A stretch of 64,000 nt of DNA. It comes from Lunularia cruciata (lineage: Eukaryota; Streptophyta; Marchantiopsida; Lunulariales; Lunulariaceae). The DNA is taken from NCBI GenBank assembly GCA_948567375.1, contig OX419756.1, positions 37,710,333-37,774,332 of the forward strand, read 5' to 3'. Both the position numbers and the translations under genes were made by a program. The notes beneath the pieces were generated by a model that was not told where the DNA came from, made no database searches, and saw only the letters and a program-made list of their open reading frames with translations. Shown piece by piece: positions 9,161-20,718 of this stretch (position 1 is its first letter; each line of letters opens with the position of its first letter).

Positions 9161-9960
9161 GCTGCACCAACTGATCTGCATGCTGCTGCAATGCCTCCTC
9201 TGAACTCCACAATGGAACATCCAAGGTGGATGGAACAATCCCAAGTGGATGGAACAATCCCACTCGTACTCCATAGCCGAGTGATCTCCTCTGGTACTGG
9301 AGTATCCTCTGCATGGGCGTTCCCCTCCAACAAGTCACCAGGCCAAGTAACTGCACCGCTGAAAGCCAAAACTGATGCTGCCATGGTCCCGGACTGTACT
9401 GAGCCAAGACTGCCACTACTGAAACGTACTGGTAGGCGACATACCCGTCCCTCACCAGACTGCCAACCAGGTCTATAAGAGGCTGTCTCCTCCCAATAGT
9501 CAATGCTGAAACCCATAGGGTATAACACTGCTCCTCCAACTAGCACATCATATGACTCAGCTATCGTCGCAATAGCCTGAGCTCTCACCACCGAGCTATC
9601 AGTCGGATGACCAGGCTGAACTTGGACAACAAGCTCCCCACGTGTGATGTACTATGTCAAACCACCACCTAGAGATGTCTGGATCTGAAATGGACACCTC
9701 TCTACATCGGTCTTCCATAACTCCAGACCAACAACTGCAGCCTTCCCCAACATAAGGGGCTGCGCACCAGAGTCTAACAAGACTTTATGTGGTGTATAGA
9801 CCTTCCCTAAAGGTCCCACTAAACGAAAGATCCCCCTCTGGTTATCCAATAGGACAACACCAGGTGTAAACCGCGCTCTCTCAAAGGCCGGTCTAGCTGG
9901 CAACTCCTCTAGTCTAGCCGTTGCTGCCTGCCACAACCCACTGGTTGCTGAACGGATCCC
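9161..9960 (-). CDS. Element A protease region and spacer to the methyltransferase (fossil)
   Basis: The region 9,700-9,900 encodes KVLLDSGAQPLMLG, a retropepsin active-site loop (xLLDSGAxxxx). The region 9,500-9,560 encodes SYDVLVGGAVLYPMGFSIDYW, the counterpart of the (Y)DxLLGxDxL segment. A block of about 300 bp of unassigned sequence then leads into the methyltransferase motifs without a spacer that looks non-coding, so the two were probably one polyprotein. Confidence 0.68.
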
Positions 9961-11893
9961 ATGCTCCTCAACCAAGTCAGATCCACTACCAACCACCTCT
10001 GCTCTAGTAGTAGGAACTACACCATCCCTACTCTCACACAATGTGGCAGCCAACCGGAACATTGGAGCTGGGTCAACTCCCAATGTAAACATGTCACTGG
10101 CTAAAAACAAAGGATGCCGCATAATCAGCTGAGCCGCCCCCAACATCATGCTAGACTCAGTCTGTGTAGTAGCAGGTGGCTGACTAGCAGGTAGTCCATC
10201 ATGTACTCCATCACCACCTACCACACCTGCACTGGGACGTCTAGGAACCATGGATGTCGTCTGCAATGCCTCAGATAGCGTGAAAGACTGGGGAAGTCTG
10301 ACCTGTCTCCCAACCTCTCCTCTTTGTGGGTCCAACTCCCTTGATGCTCCTCTAGGCTCTGGAGCACGTATTGCACTCTTAGTCACTGTTGCAGATGCAT
10401 CCACCTGTGTTGCTCCGCACATGAAGTCCAAAGCATCTCTATCACCCGCATATGAGGTGGAAGCCCCAGCACCCGAATCTGATCTCCTCTGAGCAATAGC
10501 CATACTAGCCAATCTCTGCTCCAACTACTCAATCCGAGTAGCCATAGTTGTGTCAGAAGTAAGGGTAGGTACTGCACCCCTACTAGGTGTAGATCCTCGA
10601 CCACCACCTCTACCACCTCGTCCTCCATGAACTGGAGCTCCTCTACTACATGCCATAGCAGCCCTCCCACTCCATAACTCCGGGTGTAGGTCAAAATACC
10701 GGTCACTAGTGTGACCAAATCTGTGGTTGTGCTCACACTGCCTCTGTGCTGGCTGTGATGCACCAGAGGTATCAGGTCCGCTGCCCTGAGTACACTCTCT
10801 CCTATGGTGAGGTCCACCACAAGTCCAACAAGCAACACCACCACTCACTGGCTGCTGCTGACCCGAAAATGAGGGTAAGGGTCTAACTCCACTAGGCTCT
10901 CCACTCGCTCCATAGGATCTGGGCTGTCCACCCTGTCCTCAAAAACCAATTGGGCGTGGTGCACTTTGTTGCACTCTAGCAGAAGTCACAGCGGTGGATG
11001 AGGTCTCCCTACCAAATCCAGATGTCACCACTCTCTCCTCCACCATGTTGAGCTCAATACGCTCAGCCAAACCAAAGACTACTGCCAAAGTGGGCAAAGT
11101 AGCCTGCAACAACGTAGCATCACAAACTCTACGTCGCAACTCCCTGTCCAGTATCCCATACCAAAACTGGACTGCCTAGGCCTAAGTAACTCCCTGAGTG
11201 AAACTGATCAGCCGCCTCATGCGAGTGTATGCCTCGCGTAGGCTCTCTCCAGCCTTCCGCTGGAACTCCTGCAAGCTCCTCAGCTTGTCAGTCCGCACTC
11301 CCTGGTAGTTCTGCCTCAAACATAGGAAGAACTCAACCATGGGGTTAAACCCCACTACATGCCAATGTTACCACATGATAGCTTGGGTACCACACCACCT
11401 CCTGAGCGGTACCTCCACTCGTAGTAGCACTATCTCCAGCTAGTGCACCTCCACTAGCTCCACCAACACTACTCGAGCTAGAACTCGTAGGTACAACCGA
11501 TCTACTCCTGACCACCGAGCCTGAAGTGATGGAGACATAGTGTGGAGACCAATACTGTCTCCATAACTCAATCTCCTCCAAATGAGCTCTCCTGAACTCA
11601 TGGTAGTCATCCATCGGGGGATCCTCCAAGTGCTGAAACAACCCCTTCCATGCCATGAAGGGTGTGAACAAAGTCGGGTTCCGCATCTACTGCAGATCAC
11701 ACCAACTGTCAAACTCTTGGATGAAGGCATCTAACTCAATGGTACCCATTGTACCAGAGTAACGCCTAGGGCCTTTGGAGGCCCTATAAATCTCGTCCAT
11801 GTCCCACAACAACGGTGCTGGCACACCAAGTGCACTCTCAACTGAATCAGCTCCTGTGTTGAACTCCAACTTAGAGTCAATCTCCTCCCTCAC
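9961..11893 (-). CDS. Element A gag with two zinc knuckles (fossil)
   Basis: The capsid-like part lies at 11,000-11,893: AWKGLFQHLEDPPMDDYHEFRRAHLEEIELWRQYW, then, as in copy B, a gag core with FQRKAGESLREVYTRMRRLI. It is followed at about 10,690-10,850 by CWTCGGPHHRREC and a second knuckle ending HTSDRYFDLHPEL. The second knuckle resembles the plant copia nucleocapsid signature GHTxDxCFxLH, odd in a Ty3-like element. A Ser/Ala-rich acidic stretch separates the knuckles from the protease. It is broken. Confidence 0.68.
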
Positions 11894-12987
11894 TGGGACC
11901 TAAGATACAGGCTGATACCGAGCACCACTCTGAGTAAACCCACTGCATCCTGCAAGGCTAACTCCTCTAGAATCTCCAAAGAACTCCGTCGTGACCACGT
12001 AACCACACCAACAAACCCGAACCACCAACTGCAACCGCAAGTCGTAACTGCAAGTACCCCACCAAGTGCCAACACCACCACATGCCAACACCAACTAAAC
12101 ACCACCCACTAATGTAACTCTACCGAGATAACTACACTAAGGGAAGGGCAACCTGTAACCTGCCATCATAACACGCACTCTCACGGTCTGCAAGTCATCA
12201 CTTCCTACCTCACCGGAGAGAAACAAAGGTAGTCTGACTGGTCATCACTCTAGCCTCACCACCGAGAGCACACCAGAGCACCAACACTCAAAAGTGAGGG
12301 CACCTCACACAAACGTGGTGCACAAACAAGAAGCAGAGAATGGAGGGGATCCAATCACAAGAAATCTAAACAAAAACCCTCCATCTCATAACACAACACG
12401 GGACTGACTCTGCCACCATTTGGCATTTGACATAAGAGTAGTTTGTATCTAAGTCCTAAGCTACCAGGATCACCAAGAATGGGATCAAACTGCCTCTCCT
12501 AGCCAAAGCTACATGTGTATAGATAACAGTGGCACAGTCACTATGACAACAAGTGAGGGTGGACCAGTTGGCTAGGGCACCAGTCTAGGAACAAGAGATC
12601 TAGGGGTCAAACCCTATTGCGCACAATCTAGCAAGAAAGGCAGATTTTGCCAACCAATGACCAAGATCTACACTAAACTAGCTAGCCTCACGCCAGCAAG
12701 CTGGCTTGCTGGCCCTTCTAGCCCTTCTAGGCCTTCGTAGCCTCTCATAGCCCACAGCCCTATGCCTCAAAGCCTCTCATAGCCCTATGCCTCAAAGCCC
12801 TATGCCTCAAAGCCTCTCAAAGCCCACAGCCCTATGCCTCAAAGCCAAATTTGCATCAACTACACGAGCTTCTGCACACTAGGGAAACACAGAATCTGAA
12901 TCGAGCTACCACGATCCACCGAGCTTGGAGATACCACCAACACTCAACGTTCCTGCACCCGATTTCCCCCTGACTTCACTTCTCTGA
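11894..12987 (-). other. Element A 5' leader
   Basis: About 1.1 kb of untranslated sequence between unit X and gag. It has no long open frame on the element strand. Next to X the element strand reads CATCAGAGAAGTG, which shares ATCAGAG with the initiator-Met primer site TGGTATCAGAGC but is otherwise poor, so the primer is unresolved. It contains the short tandem array at 12,712-12,850. Confidence 0.5.
12712..12850. repeat. Short tandem repeats in the element A leader
   Basis: Repeated words AGCCCTATGCCTCAAAGC, TCTCATAGCC and CCTTCTAG-GCC, in about six to eight imperfect copies. C and B leaders have only one or two copies at the same place (15,855-15,895; 36,050-36,095), so the array expanded in A. 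Confidence 0.65.
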
Positions 12988-13438
12988 TGTAATCAGATTG
13001 CTTAACATTCTCAACTCGACTCAACTCATATCAGTACTTGATCTGTCACTCTATAAACTGCCAACAACTGGGCACTGATTACAGTCAAGCCACACCCACT
13101 CAAGCATACAGAATCCAGGTGACGCTCGTCGGCCTCTGTCCACCATACCCAGGAACTCGAAGGCTCAACATCAGAGAAGTGAGCTCTCTAGAGCTCACTT
13201 CGAAACTATACCCCCTGGACTTGAGCTAGCCCTGAAACCCTAACGGTCCCGCTGATGGCACACTTGACGGTGCAAACGGTGCAAAGTGACGGTGGGCCCC
13301 ACCGTGAAGTCAGTACCCCAAACACAAAATCTAACCGTCGGAAAGTAGTCCCTAAGAAACTGCTAGAATAACTATAACTGCCATAACTAGAACTCCAATG
13401 TTTGAGCATCTAGATGCGGAACTACAAATGGTGTGACA
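12988..13438 (-). repeat. Terminal unit X, 5' copy, element A
   Basis: A 451-bp unit with TGTCAC...GATTACA ends on the element strand, about 94% identical to the 3' X at 3,919-4,366. No Y unit lies outside it: the sequence goes straight into the CCGG duplication and element F. It would supply the promoter for the element. Confidence 0.85.
13050..13058 (-). promoter_or_regulatory. TATA-like box in the 5' X unit of element A
   Basis: The minus strand reads GTTTATAGAG about 65 bp before the internal edge of X. The same box is present in every X copy, including C (about 16,522). If used, transcripts start in the last 30-40 bp of X, so the repeated RNA end (R) would be the tail of X. Confidence 0.4.
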
Positions 13439-14146
13439 CCGGCAACAGAACCAAAAATATGAGCGGCATGTCTCTCACTCAGGATGAACCTCTGATGGCC
13501 ATTATGGTAGTGCACCATGGACTAAGAAGGCAAGGAACCCCAACTCCATCATACTCCTCCAAGGCTAACACTCCAAGACTCAAGACATTACTCACTAGAG
13601 AACTCAATGAGAGAGAGATAGTTTCAAATGAAAGGATGATGAGTACCTCCTCACCCCTTGTTTATATACTTGTGAAATAGTTACAAACCAAAGTTACTAA
13701 TTACCGCAGTAACTCAAGTTACTAGACTAAAAGTCAAGTAAAGTCAAAACGTAGAAAGGAATATCCATTCACATGGGCATATTCCACTAGCATATGATCT
13801 TATCTTGAGCCAACCACAAGTCAAGGATTCCTTCACATGGGCTATCCTTGGACTAAAGAAGAATCCAAAACAAAAGGGCTTGCGGGCCCAAGAGTTCTCA
13901 ACTCTTTCCTCAAAGCCAAACACCTAGGAATAATACCAAGTCAACACACTAGAATCCAAAATAGTGGTGCTCATCTTTTCCACTTCCTCTAAAGTAAGGT
14001 CCCTTCTATCTTAGCTATGACTAAATTTAGCTAATCATGACTAATGTAGAACTATCCTTTATCTCTATATAAATAATATCTCTCAAGTACCTATAATACC
14101 AAGCTAAATATCACAATACCACACACATGCACAAATGGGTGTTACA
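13439..14146 (-). repeat. Element F leader and probable 5' LTR
   Basis: Continuation of element F across the insertion of A. On the minus strand the outer end reads TGTAACACCC, the commonest start of plant LTRs, and lies exactly where element C sequence begins (14,147). A strong TATA box (TATATAAAC, minus strand, 13,660-13,669) fits an LTR promoter. The inner edge is probably near 13,505, where TGG...CCA ends meet TGGCCATCAGAGG (about 13,488-13,500), a degraded initiator-Met primer site. The left LTR of F is outside the window, so length and age cannot be checked. Confidence 0.55.
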
Positions 14147-14177
14147 ATCCTCAAAAACCAATTAGGCATGGTGCACT

Positions 14178-15120
14178 CTACTGCACTCTAGAAGAAGTCA
14201 TAGCTGTCGATGAGGTCTCCCTACCAAATCCTGATGTCACACACTCTCCTCTCCACCATGTTGAGCTCAATACGGTCAGCCAAACCAAAGACCACTGCCA
14301 AAGTAGGCAAAGTAGCCTGTAACAATGTAGCATCACAAACTCTACGTCGCAACTCCTTGTCTGGTATCCCATACTAAAATTGGACTACCTTGGCCTCAGT
14401 TATGCCTTGTATGAAACTAATCAGTTGCCTCATGCGAGTGTATGCTCCATGTAGGCTCTCTCCAGCCTTTTGTTGGAACTCTTGCAAGCTCCTCACCTTG
14501 TCAGTCTGCACTCCTTGGTAGTTCTGCCACAAACACTAGAAGAACTCCACCATGGGGTTAAACCCCAATACCACACCACCTCTTGTAGTGGTACCTCCAC
14601 TTGTAGTAGCACTATCTCCAACTAGTCCACCTCCACTAGCTCCACCAACACTACTCAAGCTAGAACTCGTAGGTACAGCCAATCTACTCATGGCCACCGA
14701 GCCTAAAGTGATAGAGACATAGTTTGGAGACCAATATTGTCTCCATAAGTCAATCTCCTCCAAATGAGCTCTCTTGAACTAGTCATCCATCGGTGGACCC
14801 TCCAAGTGCTAAAACAATCCCTTCCATGCCATGAAGGGTGTAAAAAAAGTTGGGTTCTGCATCCACTGCAGATCACACCAACTATTGAACTCTTGGATGA
14901 AGTCATCCAACTCAATGGTACCCACTATACCAGAGTAAAGCCTATGGTCTTTGGATGCCCTATAAATCTTGTCCATGTCCCACAACAACGGTGTGGATAC
15001 ACCAAGTGCACTCTCAACTAAATGAACTCATGTGTCAAACTCCAACTCAAAGTCAATCTCCTCCATCACTGGGACATGGTATACAGGCTGATACCGAGTA
15101 CCACTCCAAGTAAACCCACT
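14178..15120 (-). CDS. Element C gag remnant (fossil)
   Basis: Minus-strand stretches parallel to A 10,940-11,930: a segment with the GRETSSTAMTSSRVQ tail, then the gag core and the SITLGSVAMSRLAVPTSSSLSSVGG Ser-rich stretch, then the capsid-like N-terminal part. The zinc knuckles and everything downstream lie beyond the junction with F and are not visible. Confidence 0.6.
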
Positions 15121-16461
15121 ATGTATTGCAGGGCTATCTCCTCTAGAAGTCCCAAAGAACTTTGTCATGACAAAGTAACCACAACTACAAAATGCAACCA
15201 CAAGTCACAACCGCAAGTTGCAAACCAAGTGCCAACACCAACTAAGCACCACCCACTAATGTAACTCTAACCAAGATAACTACACTAGGGGAAAGGGCCA
15301 CACGCACTCTCACGGTCTGCAAGTCATCACTTCTTGCCTCACCGGAGAGAAACAAAGGTAGTCTGACTATTCATCACTCCAGCCTCACTACCAAGAGCAC
15401 ACCAAAGCACCAATACTCAAAAGTCAGGGCACCTCACACAAACGTGGTGCACAAACAAGAAGTAAAGAATAGAGGGGGTCCAATCACAAGAAATCTAAAT
15501 GAAAACCCTCGATTTCATAAAACAACACGGGACTGACTTTGCCACCATTTGGCATTTGACATAAGAGAAGTTTGTATCTAAGTCCTAAGCTACCAGGATC
15601 ACCAAGAATGGGATCAAACTACCTTTCCTACCCAAAGCTACAAGTGTATAGATAACAATGGCATAGTCACTAGGACAACAAGTGAGGGTGGACCACTTGG
15701 CTAGGGCGCCAATCTAGGAACAAGAGATCTAGGGGTCAAACCCTGATGCGCACAATCTAGCAGGAAAGGCAAAATTTTGCCAACCAATGACCAAGATCTA
15801 CTCTAAACTAGCTAGCCTTATGCCAGCAAGCTAGCTTGCTGGCCCTTCTATGCCTTTGTAGCCTCTGATAGCCCACAGCCCTATGCCTCTAAATGCCAAA
15901 ATTCAGCCAAATGAGGCCTTTCTTCTTGCCACTTTGAACCTCCTCCAAAATTTGGCAAAACTCCTCCAAACTTGCAAAAGTCCTCCAAACTGGCAAAACT
16001 CCTCCAAATCTGGCCAAAATCTGACATAAAATCCAGCCAAAATTTGACAAAATTTGGTGGTCAGCCCTAAAGTTGGCTAACCACCAAATCCCCCGCTAAC
16101 TCTTCACTTGAGCCAAATTGAAAACACAAGTTCCTCCAAATCACAAATTCACAAGAATAGCTTCACAACTCCACCTTCAATTTTACTTTCTGAGCCCAAC
16201 TCGCAACAAATTGGTCCTACCTTCACCTTTTGAGCTCAAAATAACAACCACTACTTGAAATTTGCTCCTTTTGTGCTTGAAAATTGGCTAGTGCTTCCGC
16301 ACACCATTTGCCTTATTGCCAAATCTCCATCAAGCAACAAGCTTCTGCACACCAGGGAAAAACTAAACTTCAATTGAGCTACCAATGATCCACCGAGCTT
16401 GGACAAACCACCAACACTCAAAGTTCATGTACCCGATTTCCTCCTTATTTCACTTCTTTGA
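15121..16461 (-). other. Element C 5' leader
   Basis: Untranslated leader of about 1.3 kb, longer than A's. The part at 15,890-16,330 (rich in 'CTCCAAA' words and ending near CACCATTTGCC) is shared with B but missing from A. It contains no reading frame of interest. Confidence 0.55.
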
Positions 16462-16790
16462 TGTAATCAGATTGTTTACCACTCTCAACTCAACTCAGAT
16501 CAATACTTGATCTGTCAATCTATAAACTACCAACAATTGGGCACTAATTACAGTCAAGCCACACCCACTCTAGCTAAGAGAATCCAGGTGACGCTCGCCG
16601 GCCTCTATCCACCATGGCCAGGAACTCGAAGGTTCAACATCACAGAAGTGAGCTCTCTCGAGCTGCACTTTGAAAGTATACTCTTAGAAAGGTTAGGTCT
16701 GAAACCCTAATGGTCCCACTAACAGCACACTTGATGGTACAAATGGTGCAAATAGTGTAAAGTGATGGTGGATCCCACCATGAAGTTAGT
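16462..16790 (-). repeat. Terminal unit X of element C, inner part
   Basis: Matches A 12,988-13,316. It is interrupted by D1; the remaining outer 130 bp of X are at 20,589-20,718. Confidence 0.8.
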
Positions 16791-19700
16791 TGTGACAACC
16801 CAGAAAATATCACATTTGCGGTAATTGGGTAAGTAAAGTTTGTTCCTATAGAGATACGAGTCAGAAAGGTCCAAATACAAAGCAAAGTAATAATTTGAGT
16901 TCTTCTTGGTTTAGTCTTTAATCTCTTAGGTGGAAACCACACTTAGAAGAGTGTAACAAGCACTGATTCACAGTCTTGTCACAAATTAATAGTTCTTAAT
17001 CACAACTCCATCAAATCTTTCCAAACAATCTTGATTGTGATGATTCAGGCTATCTCAAAAATAGCACTTCATTGCAAAACAACTTTGCCTCAGAATTGTG
17101 TTCTACCCCTACACTCAAGGCACAACTTCCTCGATCAAAATTGCTTCACATCAACTTCTCGCTGCACTCACAAATGCGGAATACTACCAACACTACAATT
17201 CCTCTCAAATTTGTCAAGGCATTGCTTCAATTGCACTTCACTTAGGATCAAACACACAGAATGAAGATCAAGGCTGCGGAATCCATCATCCAATGAGCAC
17301 ACTAACTTGCACTTTGAATTTCTCCACACACTCACAAACACAAGCACAAAGTTGATACTCAAAATCAAGCTCAAGCAACAAGCACTACTTCATAGCACTT
17401 TGTTTTATCTATTCTCAAAAATTATGAGCACTGAACAACATATGACTATGAATGCCACTCTTAAATAGTGAAGCAAATGACAGTTACTAACAACTATACC
17501 GTTCTATAACAACTCTACTAACCTCTAGATCCGAAATGCCAATTCACCTCTTCATATCTACCTCTTCAAATCTCAAATATGTTACTAATCTGATCCGATG
17601 TCTACTTCTTCCTCGGCTTTCAAACCCAATCCCAAAGTAATTTCACTCACTACTACTCTATCCTCAGGTTTCACAACTATTAATTCCTCTACCAATTCTA
17701 ACAATTCTCTTTCCTGATCTGAAATTCCACTAGTGGGTAATCTATCTAACTCCTTATCTCCCGACCCACTCTTCTCTAATGTCTCCAATGGTAACTCCAA
17801 AGACATCTACACTTCTATGTTATCTACTTTGGGTTTTGCTCTGACATCCTTTTGAAGTTTATCTATCTCTATTTTTACTAAGTCTAATCTGATTGTGATA
17901 TTGTCTTCTACCTCCAATATCTTTCTATCTACACAAGTTCTTAGACTAATGAGTAAGGCATTCAAGTCTTTGTCCTTTGCATTTCTCCTCCTTGTCTCCT
18001 GCACCAACAACTTCAACTCGTGCAATCTCGTTTCTTCAATGCGCACGCTGGCCTCTGTACTTAGCATCGTATTCATCTTGATCACAATCTCCTTCAATGG
18101 CTCCAATCTCATTTTCCTCTCCCATTCTTGATCTGCAAGCCAATCTTCTCTATACATTGCCAATTCCGCTTCAAACTCGGCTTTCACAGCTTCCTTCTCC
18201 TCTTCTTTTTGCACAATCTTTTCCTCCTGATTGCAAAGTAACTCTCTCAACCTTTCTTCCTCTCTATATCTCATTGTCAACTCTCGTTGCCATAGTTGCT
18301 TCTTCTCCTCTACACTCTTCATCACCCTATCAAGCTCTTGCTCTTTCTCTGCTACTCTTGCCATAGCATGGATAATTTCTAATCTCAAATCAGCAAATTG
18401 TTGCTTCAAGATTTCATACTCAGTTACTTACCTTTCCCTTGCTATGACATTTTTCTGTACTACTACATCTACTCATAGTACTTCCCTTTCCTCCTCACCT
18501 CGGATTATATTCTTCTTTAATTCCAAGTTTTCTTCTTCTAATCTTGCTAACACAATCTCGCTAACACAATCTTCACCTCCAGACACTTCAACTGCATCCC
18601 TTCTTCTTGTGCTCTAACTTTACTAACAACGGCTACACGACCTCTCGTAGGTACTCTACTCCTTCACTCAGAGTTACCTTGACTTGCGGACTGATCTCCT
18701 TCTTCACCTCTTCCTCACTCGACACTCACCTTCTAAGCCGCAATTGCCTTATAGGAATGGATTCTTTGCTCCCCAAACTTCCATCCTCCTCTTCTCTTAC
18801 CTTACTCAGCCCCGCTCCCCACTTTGCCTTTTGTCTGGAACAAACTCCTCTTTGAATAGTAACTCTCTTCTCCTCTTACTCTAGAACTTCATATTCTAGT
18901 TTTGAGTTACTTCTCTCTTCTCCTCTTGCTCTAGAACTTCATCTTCTAGTTTTGAGTTACTTCTCTCTTCCATCTCTATCTTGGCTTCCTCTTCCTTGGG
19001 TACCGATGTCATCTCTCCTCCATCGTTGCTATCACTACTCGTGTCTCCACTCTGTAGTGTGAACTTGGGTTCTTCCTCTCTTTCTGAGCCATTGGACTTG
19101 CACTCGGCTTTGCCTTCCGATTCTTCTTCCGACAATGCAATTACTACCATTCCTTTCCTTGGGTTTACCCTTCTAGCCTTCCGAGGTCTTGCTTTCTTGA
19201 CTTCTTCTTCTTCTCCTTGTAGACTCCTCTTCTTTGACTTCAGAGTACTCACTTCCAACTGCACACTCTTCCCCATCTATGCATAGTACTCATCACTGCT
19301 CCTGATCTGAAGAATGTATTGTTGCTCCTCCGCGTCGACATCTCTTCTTAAGTCGGGATGGAAATGCGACACTATCCTATTGCGCTCTGCCACATTGAGC
19401 AAGTTCAGCCCCAGATAGAAATAGGCTGCAAACGGTACAATGTAATGTGGAGGTGACTTATCACACAAATTCCACACCATCTATCTTGTCCTCCCATGAA
19501 GACACTTTGCCCAGTTTATTGGCTCTCCTACAAACATCTTATGGAAGAACACCGCTTGGTGCTTCATTACATAAGTTGTTCTCTCCGGCTTCAAGATCAC
19601 CATTAGAGCACTCACGATCCCTCTCTTGATAGGATCCTTATAGCTCTCTACTTTGTAACCATTCTTTGTGCGCTTTGAAGAGAAGGCATCTCTCACTTCT

Positions 19701-20588
19701 TGGGCTTCTTTGGCTACTTCCATGTTCTCCAAGAACGTGGCACCATGCTCCGCGCTTGCTTCTCTTCCAAGTACTAACCTCCAATCCGACTCTGTCTAGC
19801 GAGCCGGATTACCTCTCTTCCCTTCTTCCTCAGGGCCATTAAGACACTTACTCTTGATGATCTCAGTCATGAACCTTGGAAAGCTAACATTCCAATTCCA
19901 TGCTAAGAATGTGATCCAAAGCCTGCTCAAGAGTTCAATTCTTACGATCATATCTAACCTCCGAATCGCATGATTTCTCACTGCAAATTTGGAATTCTTC
20001 TTCCCTCCTCCCATCTTTCTCCCTTCCACTCTGGGCTGGGGACTATTCTTCTTACTGATTCTTCGATTAACTCTCTCGATTTCTTCTTGACACACCAGCG
20101 CATCTTCGACTCTACTTCCCTTCCCATGATCTCTTGCAAGACAAATTCTTAATGGCGATGGAAAATTGCTTGTCATCGCTTTGTCTTTAGCTCAATTTTT
20201 ATAAAGTCGTGCCTTCTTTGTCTTTCTTCAATGCAAGTTTCTACCAACAAATCACACCTCCTGCATGCTCCTATCACTGTCAAGTGTCCTTCATGTGTAT
20301 GACCATTGTTTTTGAACGGTTCCTTCTTGAATGTCTCACCCTGAAGGAAAGTTGTTACACTGTCTACACCTTGGATTGAGCACCCCCAATACAAAGACTC
20401 CTTACTTCAAGTTGTAGGCTGATAGGGCAATTTTGAGTACCTCACCTTATGACCCAAAGCCACGTTACCTCGGGGTTCATCTTGAGGACACTTTTCTTGC
20501 CTTCTTTAGCCATACAAGCGCAATTCGACTTCTCTATACACTTCTTCTTCCAAATTTTAAAAAAAAAACCAAAAATGTGGGTACCACA
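16791..20588 (-). mobile_element. Element D1: TG...CA element with transposon-protein and coiled-coil frames (fossil)
   Basis: A 3.8-kb unit with plus-strand ends TGTGACAACC...GGGTACCACA. Flanks TTAGT (16,786-16,790) and TCAAT (20,589-20,593) are each one base from the uninterrupted TCAGT found in other X units, so this is a decayed 5-bp duplication. Coding on the minus strand spans about 17,585-20,176: an N-terminal region with VRNHAIRRLDMIVRIELLSRL, a middle with TTYVMKHQAVFFHKMF and PPHYIVPFAAYFYLGLNLL, and a long coiled coil. No polymerase or transposase was seen. Close to D2, D3 and D4. It has several breaks. Confidence 0.75.
17585..20176 (-). CDS. D1 protein region (fossil)
   Basis: Same layout as the better preserved D3 region (47,624-50,197). 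The first part has a basic N-terminus (KMGGGKKNSKFAVRNHAIRRLD), the middle has INWAKCLHGRTR and VWNLCDKSPPHYIVPF, and 17,807-18,409 is a 200-codon heptad-rich coiled coil (VMKSVEEKKQLWQRELTMRY...). Between them is an acidic, Ser-rich tract. I infer a gag-like or DNA-binding structural protein; the function is unknown. Confidence 0.5.
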
Positions 20589-20718
20589 TCAATACCCTGA
20601 ACACAAAATCTGACCGGCAGAAAGAAGTCTCTTAGAAACTGCTAAAATAACTCTAACTACTATCATTGGAACTCCAGTGTCCAAGCAATCTAGATGTGAC
20701 ACTACAAATGGCATGACA
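20589..20718 (-). repeat. Terminal unit X of element C, outer part
   Basis: Matches the outer 130 bp of the A and B X units and ends GGCATGACA at 20,718. The following TAAA would be the host side of the insertion; the matching left flank of C is outside the window. Confidence 0.75.

Larger units (their letters stand above)
3812..13438 (-). mobile_element. Element A: Ty3/gypsy-like fossil with DNA methyltransferase and PHD finger
   Basis: Minus-strand element of 9.6 kb inserted in element F, flanked by CCGG at 3,808-3,811 and 13,439-13,442. Order from its 5' end: terminal unit X, long leader, gag with two zinc knuckles, protease, cytosine-5 methyltransferase domain, linker, reverse transcriptase, RNase H, integrase, PHD finger, purine tract, then Y-X-Y at the 3' end. 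Close relatives in the window are B (27,206-37,182) and the gag-end fragment C. The two X units differ at about 26 of 449 positions by eye count, mostly transitions, so A is not very recent. It is broken, with roughly ten or more interruptions. Family (Ty3/gypsy) is inferred from reverse transcriptase and integrase motifs. The clade is unknown. Confidence 0.85.
14147..20718 (-). mobile_element. Element C: gag end of a third A/B-family copy (fossil, split by D1)
   Basis: Matches element A from 10,938 through its 5' end: gag, leader and unit X. Its left side is cut by element F, so pol is not in the window here. D1 (16,791-20,588) sits inside its X unit. The outer end at 20,718 (GGCATGACA) meets unrelated sequence with no Y unit, the same 5' layout as in A and B. 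It is more diverged from A than B is, consistent with being the oldest insertion of the three. It is broken in several places. Confidence 0.8.

Noticed and set aside
9071-9478. 135-codon plus-strand frame
   Set aside because: It overlaps the protease-methyltransferase region on the other strand. No motif, and B has only parts of it.
3812-13438. Possibility that element A is a DIRS/Ngaro-type tyrosine-recombinase element, from its split direct repeats
   Set aside because: No tyrosine recombinase motif was seen. The pol order RT-RNase H-integrase with HHCC and DDE-type motifs, and the 4-bp target duplication, indicate an integrase-bearing Ty3-like element.
18097-18617. Plus-strand frames opposite the D1 coiled coil
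   Set aside because: Leu/Ser-rich frames opposite Glu/Lys-rich coiled coils are expected shadows. The same happens in D2, D3 and D4.
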